6,000 bases of DNA, taken from positions 1 through 6,000 of the forward strand of contig JAAYHO010000357.1 of NCBI GenBank assembly GCA_012735335.1, in the 5' to 3' direction. Position 1 is the first letter of the stretch; each line of letters opens with the position of its first letter. The translations under genes were made by a program, and so were the position numbers. Below are positions 1 through 5,951 of this stretch, piece after piece. The notes below the pieces were generated by a model. The model searched no databases. It saw only the letters and a program-made list of their open reading frames with translations, and was not told the origin of the DNA. Origin of the DNA: Gammaproteobacteria bacterium (GTDB lineage Bacteria > Pseudomonadota > Gammaproteobacteria > Pseudomonadales > Pseudomonadaceae).

Positions 1-978
1 ATCAAGCATGTCGCCAAACGCACCGCCCGTCCGGAAGTCATGGGAGGCCTCGGCGGCTTCGGCGCGCTGTGTGAAATCCCTGCCGGTTACCAACAGCCGG
101 TGCTGGTCTCCGGCACCGATGGCGTCGGCACCAAGCTGCGTCTGGCCATCGACCTGGACAAGCACGATCAGATCGGCATCGACCTGGTCGCCATGTGCGT
201 CAACGATCTGGTGGTCTGCGGTGCCGAGCCGCTGTTCTTCCTCGACTACTACGCCACCGGCAAGCTCAACGTCGATGTTGCCGCCCAGGTGGTGACCGGC
301 ATCGGTGCCGGCTGCGAGCTGGCAGGCTGCGCGCTGGTCGGTGGTGAAACCGCGGAAATGCCCGGCATGTACGAAGGCGACGACTACGACCTGGCCGGCT
401 TCTGTGTCGGCGTGGTGGAAAAGTCCGAGATCATCGACGGCAGCAAGGTTCAGCCCGGCGATGTACTGCTGGCCCTGCCCTCCTCCGGCCCGCACTCCAA
501 CGGTTACTCGCTGATCCGCAAGATCATCGAGGTAGCCGGTGCCGACATCCGGAATGTGCAACTGGACGGCCAGCCGCTGACCGACTTGCTGATGGCGCCG
601 ACCCGCATCTACGTCAAGGCGCTGCTGCAACTGATCCGTGAGACCGGTGCGGTCAAGGCCATGGCCCACATCACCGGCGGCGGTCTGCTGGAAAACCTGC
701 CCCGGGTACTGCCCGAAGGTGCCAGCGCCGTTGTCGACCTGAGCAGCTGGCAGCGTCCGGCGGTATTCAACTGGCTGCAGGAGCAGGGCAACGTCGACGA
801 GACCGAAATGCACCGGGTGCTCAACTGCGGTGTCGGCATGGTCGTCTGCGTCGCAGCCGATCAGGCCGAGCGCGCCATGCAGGTGCTGCAGCAGGCCGGC
901 GAACAGCCGTGGATCATCGGCAGCATCGAACAGGCCGCCGCCAGCGGCGAGGCTGTTGTACTGCGTAACGGCCGCTGA
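1..978 (+). CDS. purM: Phosphoribosylformylglycinamidine cyclo-ligase (AIR synthetase), 5' end cut off by the window
   Basis: PurM closes the imidazole ring of purines: FGAM + ATP gives AIR + ADP + Pi in the cytosol, normally as a homodimer. The frame is open from base 1 (I-K-H-V...), and 325 codons are visible up to TGA at 976-978. Against the family length of about 345-353 residues, some 25 N-terminal residues are missing upstream. The ATG at 40 is internal, because the conserved [15 protein letters not shown] block starts before it. Visible signatures are [13 protein letters not shown] (nt 109-147), the [13 protein letters not shown] block (nt 175-213), [13 protein letters not shown] (nt 334-372), GPHSNGYSL (nt 487-513) and [16 protein letters not shown] (nt 667-714). 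The ATP-binding glycine-rich parts are intact and no frameshift is seen. purN follows after 3 bp, so the two are co-transcribed. AIR is also the branch point to the thiamine pyrimidine. Identity is very secure. Confidence 0.98.
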   Translation: MKHVAKRTARPEVMGGLGGFGALCEIPAGYQQPVLVSGTDGVGTKLRLAIDLDKHDQIGIDLVAMCVNDLVVCGAEPLFFLDYYATGKLNVDVAAQVVTGIGAGCELAGCALVGGETAEMPGMYEGDDYDLAGFCVGVVEKSEIIDGSKVQPGDVLLALPSSGPHSNGYSLIRKIIEVAGADIRNVQLDGQPLTDLLMAPTRIYVKALLQLIRETGAVKAMAHITGGGLLENLPRVLPEGASAVVDLSSWQRPAVFNWLQEQGNVDETEMHRVLNCGVGMVVCVAADQAERAMQVLQQAGEQPWIIGSIEQAAASGEAVVLRNGR

Positions 979-981
979 TAC

Positions 982-1653
982 GTGAGTTGCCGCACTGTCA
1001 TTCTGATCTCCGGATCGGGCAGCAACCTGCAGGCCTTCATCGACCACCTGCATCCCGAGCAGACCGATATCGTCGCGGTCATCTCCAACCGCGCCGATGC
1101 CTATGGACTGACGCGCGCGGCGCAGGCGGGTATCCCCACCGAGGTACTGGACCACCGCAGCTTTGCGGACCGGGCCAGTTACGATCGGGCACTGGCCGAG
1201 CTGATAGACCGCTATCAGCCCGGCTGGGTGATTCTGGCTGGGTTCATGCGCATCCTGACCCCGGAGTTCGTCACCCACTATCAGGGGCGGCTGCTGAATA
1301 TCCACCCCTCCCTGCTCCCCAGATATACCGGTCTGCACACCCATCAGCGGGCACTGGAAGCCGGTGATAGCGAGCACGGCGCCACCGTACACTTCGTTAC
1401 CGAAGAACTCGACGGCGGCCCGGCCATCATGCAATCCCATGTACCCGTGCTGGCCGACGACACCCCGGATACCCTGGCTGAACGGGTACGCCAGACCGAA
1501 CATCAGCTCTATCCACTGGCTGCCCGATTGTGTATCAGCGGGCGTGTCGCCCTGGTCGACGGCCAGGTGCAGCTGGATGGCAGCCCCATCGCGCCCAGCG
1601 GCTTACGGCTGGATCAATTCGAAACAGACATGCGAGGTCACCGCAATGACTGA
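982..1653 (+). CDS. purN: Phosphoribosylglycinamide formyltransferase (GAR transformylase)
   Basis: PurN transfers a formyl group from 10-formyltetrahydrofolate to GAR, an earlier step of the same purine pathway as PurM, in the cytosol. The protein has 223 residues, close to the family norm of about 212-222. The N-terminal ISGSGSNLQAFID loop (residues 9-21) binds the phosphoribosyl group. LAGFMRIL lies at 85-92 and LLNIHPSLLP at 104-113. The catalytic triad is present with the same numbering as in the E. coli enzyme: Asn106, His108 and Asp144 (in EELDGGP). The start is GTG at 982, chosen because it gives the short N-terminus usual in the family. It has no good Shine-Dalgarno, which fits translational coupling to purM, whose stop lies 3 bp upstream. 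The C-terminus overlaps the next gene by 8 bp. Nothing is missing or broken. Confidence 0.97.
   Translation: MSCRTVILISGSGSNLQAFIDHLHPEQTDIVAVISNRADAYGLTRAAQAGIPTEVLDHRSFADRASYDRALAELIDRYQPGWVILAGFMRILTPEFVTHYQGRLLNIHPSLLPRYTGLHTHQRALEAGDSEHGATVHFVTEELDGGPAIMQSHVPVLADDTPDTLAERVRQTEHQLYPLAARLCISGRVALVDGQVQLDGSPIAPSGLRLDQFETDMRGHRND
1634..1638 (+). promoter_or_regulatory. Ribosome binding site for the DUF3108 gene, inside purN
   Basis: GAGGT lies 7 nt before the ATG at 1646, within the last codons of purN. This is a good Shine-Dalgarno spacing and supports ATG 1646 over the second in-frame ATG at 1655, which would have a spacing of 16 nt. Confidence 0.6.
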
Positions 1654-2404
1654 TATGTTCTCCCCCCTGTGCCGCCGCCCGGCCCGCTGGCTGCTGGCTG
1701 CCACGCTGACCCTGGGCAGCAGCCTGGCCCTGGCCCAGCCGCTGGTGCCCTTCACCGCCAGCTACGCAGCGGACATGAAGAGTATCCCGGTCAACGGCGA
1801 AGCCATCCACAGCCTCGCGCAGAATGAGGACGGCAGCTGGTCACTGAGCTTCAACGCCAGCATGTTCGTCGCCCGGCTGTCCGAGCAGAGCACCCTGACA
1901 CTGGACAATGAACAGGTCGTCCCCCTCAACTACCACTACCAGCGCAAGGGCCTCGGCCGCAGCCGGGAAACCACCCAGACCTTCGACTGGGCCAGCGGCG
2001 AAGTACGCGGGGTCCACAAGAAGGAAGCCTTCACCCTGCCCACCCAACCCGGCCTGCTCGACAAGACCACCTATCAACTGGCCCTGCAGCGGGACCTGAT
2101 GGCAGGCAAACGCGAGATGAGTTATCTGGTGGTGGATGGCGACGATATCGACCAGTACCAGTTCCGTGTCACCGGCGAGCAGCGCGTCACCACCCGCAAC
2201 GGCCAGTTCGATGCGGTGGAAGTGGAACGGGTACGCGAACCCGACGCCAAACGGGAAACCACCCTGTGGTTCGCCAAGGACTGGAACTACCTGCTGGTGC
2301 GTCTGAGTCAGGTGGAAACCGATGGGCAGCACTATCAGATAGTGCTCAAGGAAGCGACCATGGACGGGCAACCGGTGGTCGGCGCACCGGTAAAACAGGA
2401 CTGA
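1646..2404 (+). CDS. Secreted DUF3108-domain protein of unknown function
   Basis: The protein has 252 residues. Its N-terminus is a classical Sec signal peptide: a basic stretch (RRPAR, residues 10-14), a hydrophobic core (WLLAATLTLGSSLALA, 15-30) and a likely signal peptidase I site after LALA (about residue 30). The mature protein should therefore be periplasmic. There is no lipobox cysteine at the cleavage point. The mature part starts PFTASYAADMKSIPVNGEA and continues through beta-rich segments (SLSFNASMF, LNYHYQRKGLGR, RNGQFDAVEVERV, TLWFAKDWNYLLVRL). This is the pattern I know from DUF3108 proteins, which lie next to purMN in Pseudomonas (PA0943 type, from memory). The start overlaps purN by 8 bp, so translation is coupled. 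No catalytic motif is evident. A role in the envelope is inference from export alone, and no link to purine synthesis is visible. The stop is followed 13 bp later by the palindromic array. Confidence 0.88.
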   Translation: MTDMFSPLCRRPARWLLAATLTLGSSLALAQPLVPFTASYAADMKSIPVNGEAIHSLAQNEDGSWSLSFNASMFVARLSEQSTLTLDNEQVVPLNYHYQRKGLGRSRETTQTFDWASGEVRGVHKKEAFTLPTQPGLLDKTTYQLALQRDLMAGKREMSYLVVDGDDIDQYQFRVTGEQRVTTRNGQFDAVEVERVREPDAKRETTLWFAKDWNYLLVRLSQVETDGQHYQIVLKEATMDGQPVVGAPVKQD

Positions 2405-2417
2405 TCCTCGACTATCC

Positions 2418-2507
2418 CGTCATTACCAGCGAAGCGCGGCAATCCAGAGCGAGCCGGACACTCCGGGCCCATGGATTGCCACGTCGCTGGCGCTTCTCGC
2501 AATGACG
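2418..2507 (+). repeat. Palindromic element copy 1 (90 bp, 'GCGAAGC' subtype)
   Basis: It runs from CGTCATT (2418-2424) to AATGACG (2501-2507). The inner arms are GGCAATCCA and TGGATTGCC. The left arm differs from the others (ATTACCAG instead of ATTGCGAG). It carries GCGAAGC at 2429-2435. At the apex is a private 5-bp hairpin, CCGGA (2454-2458) and TCCGG (2462-2466), with a CAC loop. The right arm closely matches that of copy 3. Confidence 0.85.
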
Positions 2508-2547
2508 TTGAGGTTGAACCGCGCCACCCTGCATCGTACACATCCCC
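2508..2547 (+). repeat. Repeated linker 1 (40 bp)
   Basis: This stretch starts TTGAGGTTGAACCGC and ends ACATCCCC. It differs from linker 2 (2641-2680) by a single base by eye. It shows that the duplicated unit extends beyond the palindrome. Confidence 0.8.
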
Positions 2548-2640
2548 CGTCATTGCGAGCCGAAGGCACGGCAATCCAGTGGGTGCGGGGAAATACCTAG
2601 GCCCGTGGATTGCCACGGCGTTGCGCTCCTGGCAATGACG
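2548..2640 (+). repeat. Palindromic element copy 2 (93 bp, 'GCCGAAGGC' subtype)
   Basis: It has terminal CGTCATT / AATGACG, with GCCGAAGGC at 2559-2567. The apex is GC-rich with CGGG...CCCG able to pair, and includes a CCTAGG palindrome. The right arm is the most divergent of copies 2-4 (ACGGCGTTGCGC, and CTGGCAATGACG at the end). Confidence 0.85.
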
Positions 2641-2680
2641 TTGAGGTTGAACCGCGCCACCCTGCACCGTACACATCCCC
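2641..2680 (+). repeat. Repeated linker 2 (40 bp)
   Basis: It is nearly identical to linker 1 and about four substitutions from linker 3. It has no promoter-like or coding signal of its own. Confidence 0.8.
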
Positions 2681-2773
2681 CGTCATTGCGAGCCGAAGGC
2701 GCGGCAATCCAGTGGGTGCGGGGAATGCCTAGGCCCGTGGATTGCCACGTCGCTGGCGCTCCTCGCAATGACG
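2681..2773 (+). repeat. Palindromic element copy 3 (93 bp, 'GCCGAAGGC' subtype)
   Basis: This is the best-formed copy. The outer arms CGTCATTGCGAG / CTCGCAATGACG pair perfectly over 12 bp, and the inner arms GGCAATCCA / TGGATTGCC over 9 bp. GCCGAAGGC is at 2692-2700, and the apex again contains CCTAGG. It can serve as the reference copy for the array. Confidence 0.87.
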
Positions 2774-2813
2774 TTGAGGTTGAACCGCGTCACCCAACAC
2801 CGTCCACATCCCC
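2774..2813 (+). repeat. Repeated linker 3 (40 bp)
   Basis: It has the same length and ends as linkers 1 and 2, with about four base changes clustered in the middle. Confidence 0.78.
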
Positions 2814-2905
2814 CGTCATTGCGAGCCGAAGGCGCGGCAATCCAGTGGGTGCGGGAAATGCTTGGGCCCGTGGATTGCCACGTCGCTGCGCTCCTTGCAA
2901 TGACG
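2814..2905 (+). repeat. Palindromic element copy 4 (92 bp, 'GCCGAAGGC' subtype)
   Basis: The left arm is identical to that of copy 3, with GCCGAAGGC at 2825-2833. The apex differs (AAATGCTTGGGCCCG), and the right arm is one base shorter (CGTCGCTGCGCTCC). The 36 bp that follow (2906-2941) are not related to linkers 1-3, so the higher-order repetition ends here. Confidence 0.85.
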
Positions 2906-2941
2906 ATAGGGGGCAACAGCACCGCTCAGCTCAGCACACCC

Positions 2942-3029
2942 CGTCATTGCGAGCGAAGCGCGGCAATCCAGTGTGTGCAGTGGCTCGGCGCCCATGGATT
3001 GCCACGAAGTTGCACACTCGCAAGCAGAC
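2942..3029 (+). repeat. Palindromic element copy 5 (decayed right arm, 'GCGAAGC' subtype)
   Basis: The left arm is intact (CGTCATTGCGAGCGAAGCGCGG, with GCGAAGC at 2953-2959), and CCATGGATTGCCACG is kept. The distal right arm has decayed: it reads CACTCGCAAGCAGAC instead of CTCGCAATGACG, so the exact right end (about 3029) is uncertain. It ends about 11 bp from the cobS stop codon. Confidence 0.75.
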
Positions 3030-3040
3030 AGTCCGCGACG

Positions 3041-3766
3041 TCACGCAATGGCGCAACCTATCAGCACCACCACCTCCACCAATTCCACCAATGCGCCTGC
3101 CGTATCTCCGGTAGTTCCACCGAGTCGGGCGCGGAGGTAATGGCGCACCAGCAGCCAGACCAGCAGCGCCAGCAGCAATGCCAGCAATCCGGACCAGCCG
3201 CATAACAGCATGCCCAACGCATGCACCGTCAGCAGCAGGGGCAGACTGGCGCGGGGCATATGCTCGGCAAGGGTATGCCCCATCCCTCCGGGTCGCACGT
3301 AGTCTGTGGTCAGCAGCAGCAAAGGCAGTATCCAGCGCCCCAACCAGGGCGCCAACAACAAGGGCAACCACTGACCCGACTCCAGCAGGGCAACCAGCGC
3401 CGCCCACTTGAGCAACAACAGCAATACCAGGGTGATCACCCCGATCGGGCCGCAGGCCGGATCCTTCATGATTGCCAGAGTCCGCTCGCGGTCGCCATAG
3501 CCACCGACCCAGGCATCGGCCGTGTCAGCCAGACCGTCCAGGTGCAGCCCACCGCTGAGCCAGACCCAGATTGCCAGCAGCAGCGCGGCCTGCAGCCCGG
3601 TCGACACGCCCTGCAACAGCAGCCACGCCAGTACCAGCAAGCTGCCGATCAGCAGCCCAACCAGCGGATACCAGAGCAGCGAGCGCCCATTCTCCTGTGG
3701 TGTCGGCAGTCCGGGCAGGCGCACCGGCAAGCGGGTCAGAAACTGCAATGCAATCAACAATGGCAT
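3041..3766 (-). CDS. cobS: Adenosylcobinamide-GDP ribazoletransferase (cobalamin synthase)
   Basis: CobS (called CobV in Pseudomonas denitrificans nomenclature) joins AdoCbi-GDP with alpha-ribazole or its 5'-phosphate, releasing GMP. It is an integral inner-membrane enzyme. The protein has 241 residues, close to the family norm of about 245, with several hydrophobic helices (for example about 34-51, 58-71 and 110-125) in a very Leu-rich sequence. Diagnostic parts are the N-terminal LQFLTRLPV (7-15), YPLVGLLIG (33-41), the metal-binding acidic block GGLHLDGLADTADAW (72-86, with Asp77, Asp81 and Asp84) and MKDPACGPIGV (100-110). The ATG at 3766 lies inside the end of the upstream phosphatase gene (13-bp overlap). 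GGGGAG sits 10 nt ahead of it, so reinitiation or coupling is likely. It is the last gene of the cob unit, and its TGA abuts the palindromic array. Nothing is broken. Confidence 0.96.
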   Translation of the reverse strand: MPLLIALQFLTRLPVRLPGLPTPQENGRSLLWYPLVGLLIGSLLVLAWLLLQGVSTGLQAALLLAIWVWLSGGLHLDGLADTADAWVGGYGDRERTLAIMKDPACGPIGVITLVLLLLLKWAALVALLESGQWLPLLLAPWLGRWILPLLLLTTDYVRPGGMGHTLAEHMPRASLPLLLTVHALGMLLCGWSGLLALLLALLVWLLVRHYLRARLGGTTGDTAGALVELVEVVVLIGCAIA

Positions 3767-4329
3767 TCGTGAAACTCTCCCCGGGCGTCCAGTTGCAGAC
3801 GTATTCGCTGGCCGTGGCCTATCTCGACCTGCAGCAACTGGTCCCGCTCCAGTCGGCGAGCCCGGGCCGTCAGCAAGCGCATCCCCCCGCCATGGATGAC
3901 CAGCAGCAGATGTTCTCCGGCGCGGCGCTGATACAGCTCATTGACGGTATTCAGTACCCGTTCCTCGAACGCCAGCATGGGTTCGCCACCCGGCGGGGTG
4001 AACTCATAGGGTGCAGCCCAGAACCGCCCCAGATCCTCGGCATGTTCCTGCATGAGTTCGCTGGCATGCCTGCCTTCCCAGTCGCCAAAGTGCAGTTCCC
4101 GCAATCCGTCCTGCAACATCAGCGGCAGATGGCACTGCTCGGCCAGTTCAAAGGCAAAGTCGGCACAGCGGCGCAGAGGGGAACTGACAATGGCATCCCA
4201 GTGCTCCGGGCTGGCGGTGGCCTGACGCATCTGCTGCCAGCCGGTCGGAGTAAGCTGATCATCCAGACTGCCGCGGAAGCCGCCGCCAAGCTCGGTCTCA
4301 CCGTGGCGCAGCAGATCCAGCGTCAACAC
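3754..4329 (-). CDS. cobC: Histidine phosphatase, probable alpha-ribazole / adenosylcobalamin 5'-phosphate phosphatase
   Basis: This is a cytosolic histidine phosphatase (phosphoglycerate-mutase fold) of 191 residues. The signature LLRHGET (6-12) puts the phospho-accepting histidine at residue 9. SSPLRRC (49-55) gives the second arginine, [11 protein letters not shown] (76-86) the catalytic Glu78, and VIHGGGMR (144-151) the second histidine at 146. The FGDWEG motif and the position between cobT and cobS point to the CobC role: removing the 5'-phosphate from the product of CobS or from alpha-ribazole phosphate. Family membership is certain. The substrate is inferred from context, since related phosphatases act on other phosphoesters. 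The start is GTG at 4329, in a 7-bp overlap with the cobT stop (GTGTTGA). There is no strong Shine-Dalgarno, which again suggests coupling. In Pseudomonas denitrificans nomenclature 'CobC' means a different enzyme, so the symbol here follows Salmonella. Confidence 0.9.
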   Translation of the reverse strand: MLTLDLLRHGETELGGGFRGSLDDQLTPTGWQQMRQATASPEHWDAIVSSPLRRCADFAFELAEQCHLPLMLQDGLRELHFGDWEGRHASELMQEHAEDLGRFWAAPYEFTPPGGEPMLAFEERVLNTVNELYQRRAGEHLLLVIHGGGMRLLTARARRLERDQLLQVEIGHGQRIRLQLDARGEFHECHC

Positions 4330-5384
4330 TGAGCAGACCCGGCGGCCACGGCGGCTTCGGCAAAAGTCGCCATGCCATTGTGCAGGGCGCAGGCCATGCG
4401 CAGCAGGGGCACCGCAGCCGCCGCACCGGTACCTTCACCCAGGCGCATGCCCAGATCCAGCAGCGGCTCGGCGCCCAGCCCTTGCAGTACCGCAGCATGA
4501 CCGGGCTCGGCACTGCGATGGCCAAACAGCATCCAATCCCGTGCGCCGGGATTCAGCCGCACGGCACAGAGCGCCGCGGTGGAGCAGATATAACCGTCCA
4601 CCAGCATCGGGATACCCTGCTGGGCGGCGGCCAGGTAGGCACCGGCAATGGCGGCAACCTCCAGCCCGCCGAGACAGCGCAGAATATCAAAGGCATCCCG
4701 GCAATCCGGTCGATGCAACTCAACCGCTGCTTCAATCACCCGGGTCTTGTGCTGCAGACCAGTGGCATCCAGCCCGGTACCCAGCCCGACCAGTTCTGCC
4801 ACCGGCCTGTCCAGCAGCACGCTGGCCATGGCGCAGGCCGGCGTGGTATTGCCGATCCCCATCTCACCGGCGATGAACAGTTGCGTGCCCTGCTCGAGCG
4901 CATCCAGCACGGCCTGACGCCCCGCCTGCATTGCCTGTCGGCACAGCACTGCATTCATGGCCGGTTCACGCAGCAGATTGGCGCTGCCCGGGGCCAGGTT
5001 CAGGTGATGTACGCCCGGCAACGGCTCGATGGGCACAGCCAGACCAAGATCCCGCAGATCCAGGGTCGCCCCCAGCTGCCGCGCCATGACGCTGATGGCC
5101 GCACCACCGTTGGCAAAATTACGCAGCATCTGTCCGGTCACCGCCTGCGGCACCGTAGACACCCCCTCCACGGCCACACCATGGTCGCCGGCAAAGACGC
5201 TGATCCACACCCGCTGCAACTGCGGAGTCGGGTCACCCTGCCAGGCGGCCAGTTGTACCGCGACCTGCTCCAGTTGCCCCAGCGCCCCCGCAGGCTTGGT
5301 CAGTTGCTGCTGCCGCTGCCAGGCCTGCTGCTGTACCGCCAGATCCAGCGGAGCCACCGGCTCCAGCCACCATGCTGTTGTCAT
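4323..5384 (-). CDS. cobT: Nicotinate-nucleotide--dimethylbenzimidazole phosphoribosyltransferase
   Basis: CobT (called CobU in Pseudomonas denitrificans nomenclature) makes alpha-ribazole 5'-phosphate from nicotinate mononucleotide and 5,6-dimethylbenzimidazole in the cytosol. The protein has 353 residues, close to the 356 of the Salmonella enzyme. Signatures in order are [12 protein letters not shown] (28-39), [13 protein letters not shown] (64-76), the block [13 protein letters not shown] (89-101), [11 protein letters not shown] (173-183), [12 protein letters not shown] (about 261-272), [10 protein letters not shown], and [12 protein letters not shown] (311-322). The catalytic base is Glu317, the same number as in the Salmonella protein. 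The start is ATG at 5384, supported by GGGAG 6 nt upstream and by the cobU stop 15 bp away. This is the only junction of the unit with a clear independent ribosome binding site. The protein is intact, with no unusual substitutions at the motifs. Confidence 0.97.
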   Translation of the reverse strand: MTTAWWLEPVAPLDLAVQQQAWQRQQQLTKPAGALGQLEQVAVQLAAWQGDPTPQLQRVWISVFAGDHGVAVEGVSTVPQAVTGQMLRNFANGGAAISVMARQLGATLDLRDLGLAVPIEPLPGVHHLNLAPGSANLLREPAMNAVLCRQAMQAGRQAVLDALEQGTQLFIAGEMGIGNTTPACAMASVLLDRPVAELVGLGTGLDATGLQHKTRVIEAAVELHRPDCRDAFDILRCLGGLEVAAIAGAYLAAAQQGIPMLVDGYICSTAALCAVRLNPGARDWMLFGHRSAEPGHAAVLQGLGAEPLLDLGMRLGEGTGAAAAVPLLRMACALHNGMATFAEAAVAAGSAQC

Positions 5385-5390
5385 CTCACT

Positions 5391-5395
5391 CTCCC
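5391..5395 (-). promoter_or_regulatory. Ribosome binding site of cobT
   Basis: On the - strand, GGGAG lies 6 nt before the cobT ATG, within the 15-bp gap after cobU. It decides the cobT start. Confidence 0.65.
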
Positions 5396-5399
5396 AGGA

Positions 5400-5951
5400 T
5401 CATTTGTCTGCGCCCTTGAGCAGCATCGGCAAGCCGGCAACGCAGAACTGCACCCGGTCGCAGCGCTCGGCCAATGCCTGATGCAGCCACCCTGCCTCAT
5501 CCACATAGCGGCGACTCAATTCCCCCATGGGCACTACCCCCATACCGGTTTCATTGCTGACCAGAATGATATGTCCCGGCAAGCTGCCGAGCGTATTCAG
5601 CAGCTGTCGGCGCTCCTGTTCCAGGCGCTGCCCGTCGTCGTGCAATAACAGATTGGTCAGCCACAGGGTCAGGCAGTCAACCAGCAGGCAGCGTCCGGAA
5701 GCAGCCTGCTGTTGCAACACCCCCGCCAGTGCCAGCGGCTCTTCTATCGTCTGCCAATGGGCCGGCCGACTCTGCCGGTGGTGCTGGATACGTTGGCGCA
5801 TCTCGTCATCGAGGGGCTGGCTGGTGGCGATATACACCACCTCCAGCCCCGAGGCACTGGCCAGCTGTTCGGCAAGGCGGCTCTTGCCGGAGCGGGCACC
5901 GCCCAGAATCAGTTCGATCAATCGGTTACCCCATATGCTGCAGCGAATCAC
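5400..5951 (-). CDS. cobU: Adenosylcobinamide kinase / adenosylcobinamide-phosphate guanylyltransferase
   Basis: CobU (called CobP in Pseudomonas denitrificans nomenclature) phosphorylates adenosylcobinamide and then transfers GMP to give AdoCbi-GDP, the activated half used by CobS. Counting from GTG 5951 it has 183 residues. The P-loop GGARSGKS is at 17-24. YIATSQPLDDEMRQRIQHHR (40-59) contains His57, equivalent to the guanylylated His46 of the Salmonella enzyme. Further on are the Walker-B-like LLVDCLTLWLTNLL, VSNETGMGVVP and a C-terminal RRYVDEAG block. The start is uncertain. The longest form begins at GTG 5951. TTG 5921 would give 173 residues beginning (M)IELILGGARSGKS, the N-terminus usual in the family, and has GGGGT 6 nt upstream. 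The outer bound is reported, but the shorter form is at least as likely. It is the first cob gene visible, and the frame upstream stays open to the window edge. Confidence 0.95.
   Translation of the reverse strand: MIRCSIWGNRLIELILGGARSGKSRLAEQLASASGLEVVYIATSQPLDDEMRQRIQHHRQSRPAHWQTIEEPLALAGVLQQQAASGRCLLVDCLTLWLTNLLLHDDGQRLEQERRQLLNTLGSLPGHIILVSNETGMGVVPMGELSRRYVDEAGWLHQALAERCDRVQFCVAGLPMLLKGADK
5928..5932 (-). promoter_or_regulatory. Possible ribosome binding site for a TTG start of cobU at 5921
   Basis: On the - strand, GGGGT is followed by 6 nt and then TTG (5921-5919), in frame with cobU. GTG 5951 has only a weak GGCGG ahead of it. The alternative start would remove ten residues (MIRCSIWGNR-like) that are not typical of the family. 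Confidence 0.4.

Larger units (their letters stand above)
2418..3029. repeat. Array of five REP/MITE-like palindromic elements, period 128-133 bp
   Basis: Five direct copies start at 2418, 2548, 2681, 2814 and 2942, giving spacings of 130, 133, 133 and 128 bp. Each has a left arm (CGTCATTGCGAGC...GGCAATCCA) and a right arm (TGGATTGCCACG...CTCGCAATGACG). The arms are imperfect reverse complements, so each copy can fold into a long hairpin. The 40-bp linkers after copies 1, 2 and 3 are also near-identical, so the true repeated unit is element plus linker. Elements with GTCATTGCGAG / GGCAATCC ends are common in many bacterial genomes as dispersed, non-autonomous repeats. No transposase or RAYT gene is present in the window. 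This is not a CRISPR: the linkers are copies of each other and the repeats are long and imperfect. Confidence 0.9.
2405..3040. other. Non-coding convergent intergenic region, 636 bp
   Basis: This region separates the + strand purM-purN-DUF3108 unit from the - strand cob unit. It contains no credible gene. Open frames across it read through the repeats, shift phase between copies (the 133-bp period is not a multiple of three) and resemble no protein. Five palindromic elements and their linkers account for nearly all of it, leaving only 13 bp after the DUF3108 stop and about 11 bp before the cobS stop. No separate GC-rich hairpin followed by a T-run was found on either strand, so any transcription termination here has to come from the palindromes or be Rho-dependent. 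Confidence 0.85.

Noticed and set aside
1364..1645. N-terminal extension of the DUF3108 protein back to 1364
   Set aside because: This part is purN read in another frame. The signal peptide and ribosome binding site fix the start at 1646.
2418..3029. CRISPR array
   Set aside because: The repeats are about 90 bp and imperfect, the 'spacers' are copies of one another, and there are no cas genes in the window.
2335..3205. Several open frames across the repeat region (for example 2605-3114 and 2768-3205 on +, 2335-2676, 2550-2768 and 2683-2922 on -)
   Set aside because: They translate the palindromes and linkers, change phase from copy to copy, have no ribosome binding sites or recognisable domains, and give the repetitive 'VIASRRRGNP'-like products often mis-annotated from such repeats.
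3221..3772. Gln-rich open frame on the + strand (183 codons)
   Set aside because: It is the complement of the Leu-rich membrane protein CobS: CTG Leu codons on the - strand read as CAG Gln on the + strand. The - strand protein is clearly the real one.
4380..5648. 422-codon open frame on the + strand, opposite cobT and cobU
   Set aside because: It is a long shadow frame typical of high-GC coding DNA. It spans two unmistakable genes on the other strand and has no family resemblance or ribosome binding site.
1..5951. Functional link between PurM (AIR producer) and the cob genes, since AIR is a precursor of the benzimidazole ligand in anaerobic B12 synthesis
   Set aside because: The operons are convergent and separated by the repeat array, and no bza-type or thiC-like gene is present. 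Aerobic Pseudomonas relatives make the ligand from FMN by BluB, so the adjacency is probably chance.
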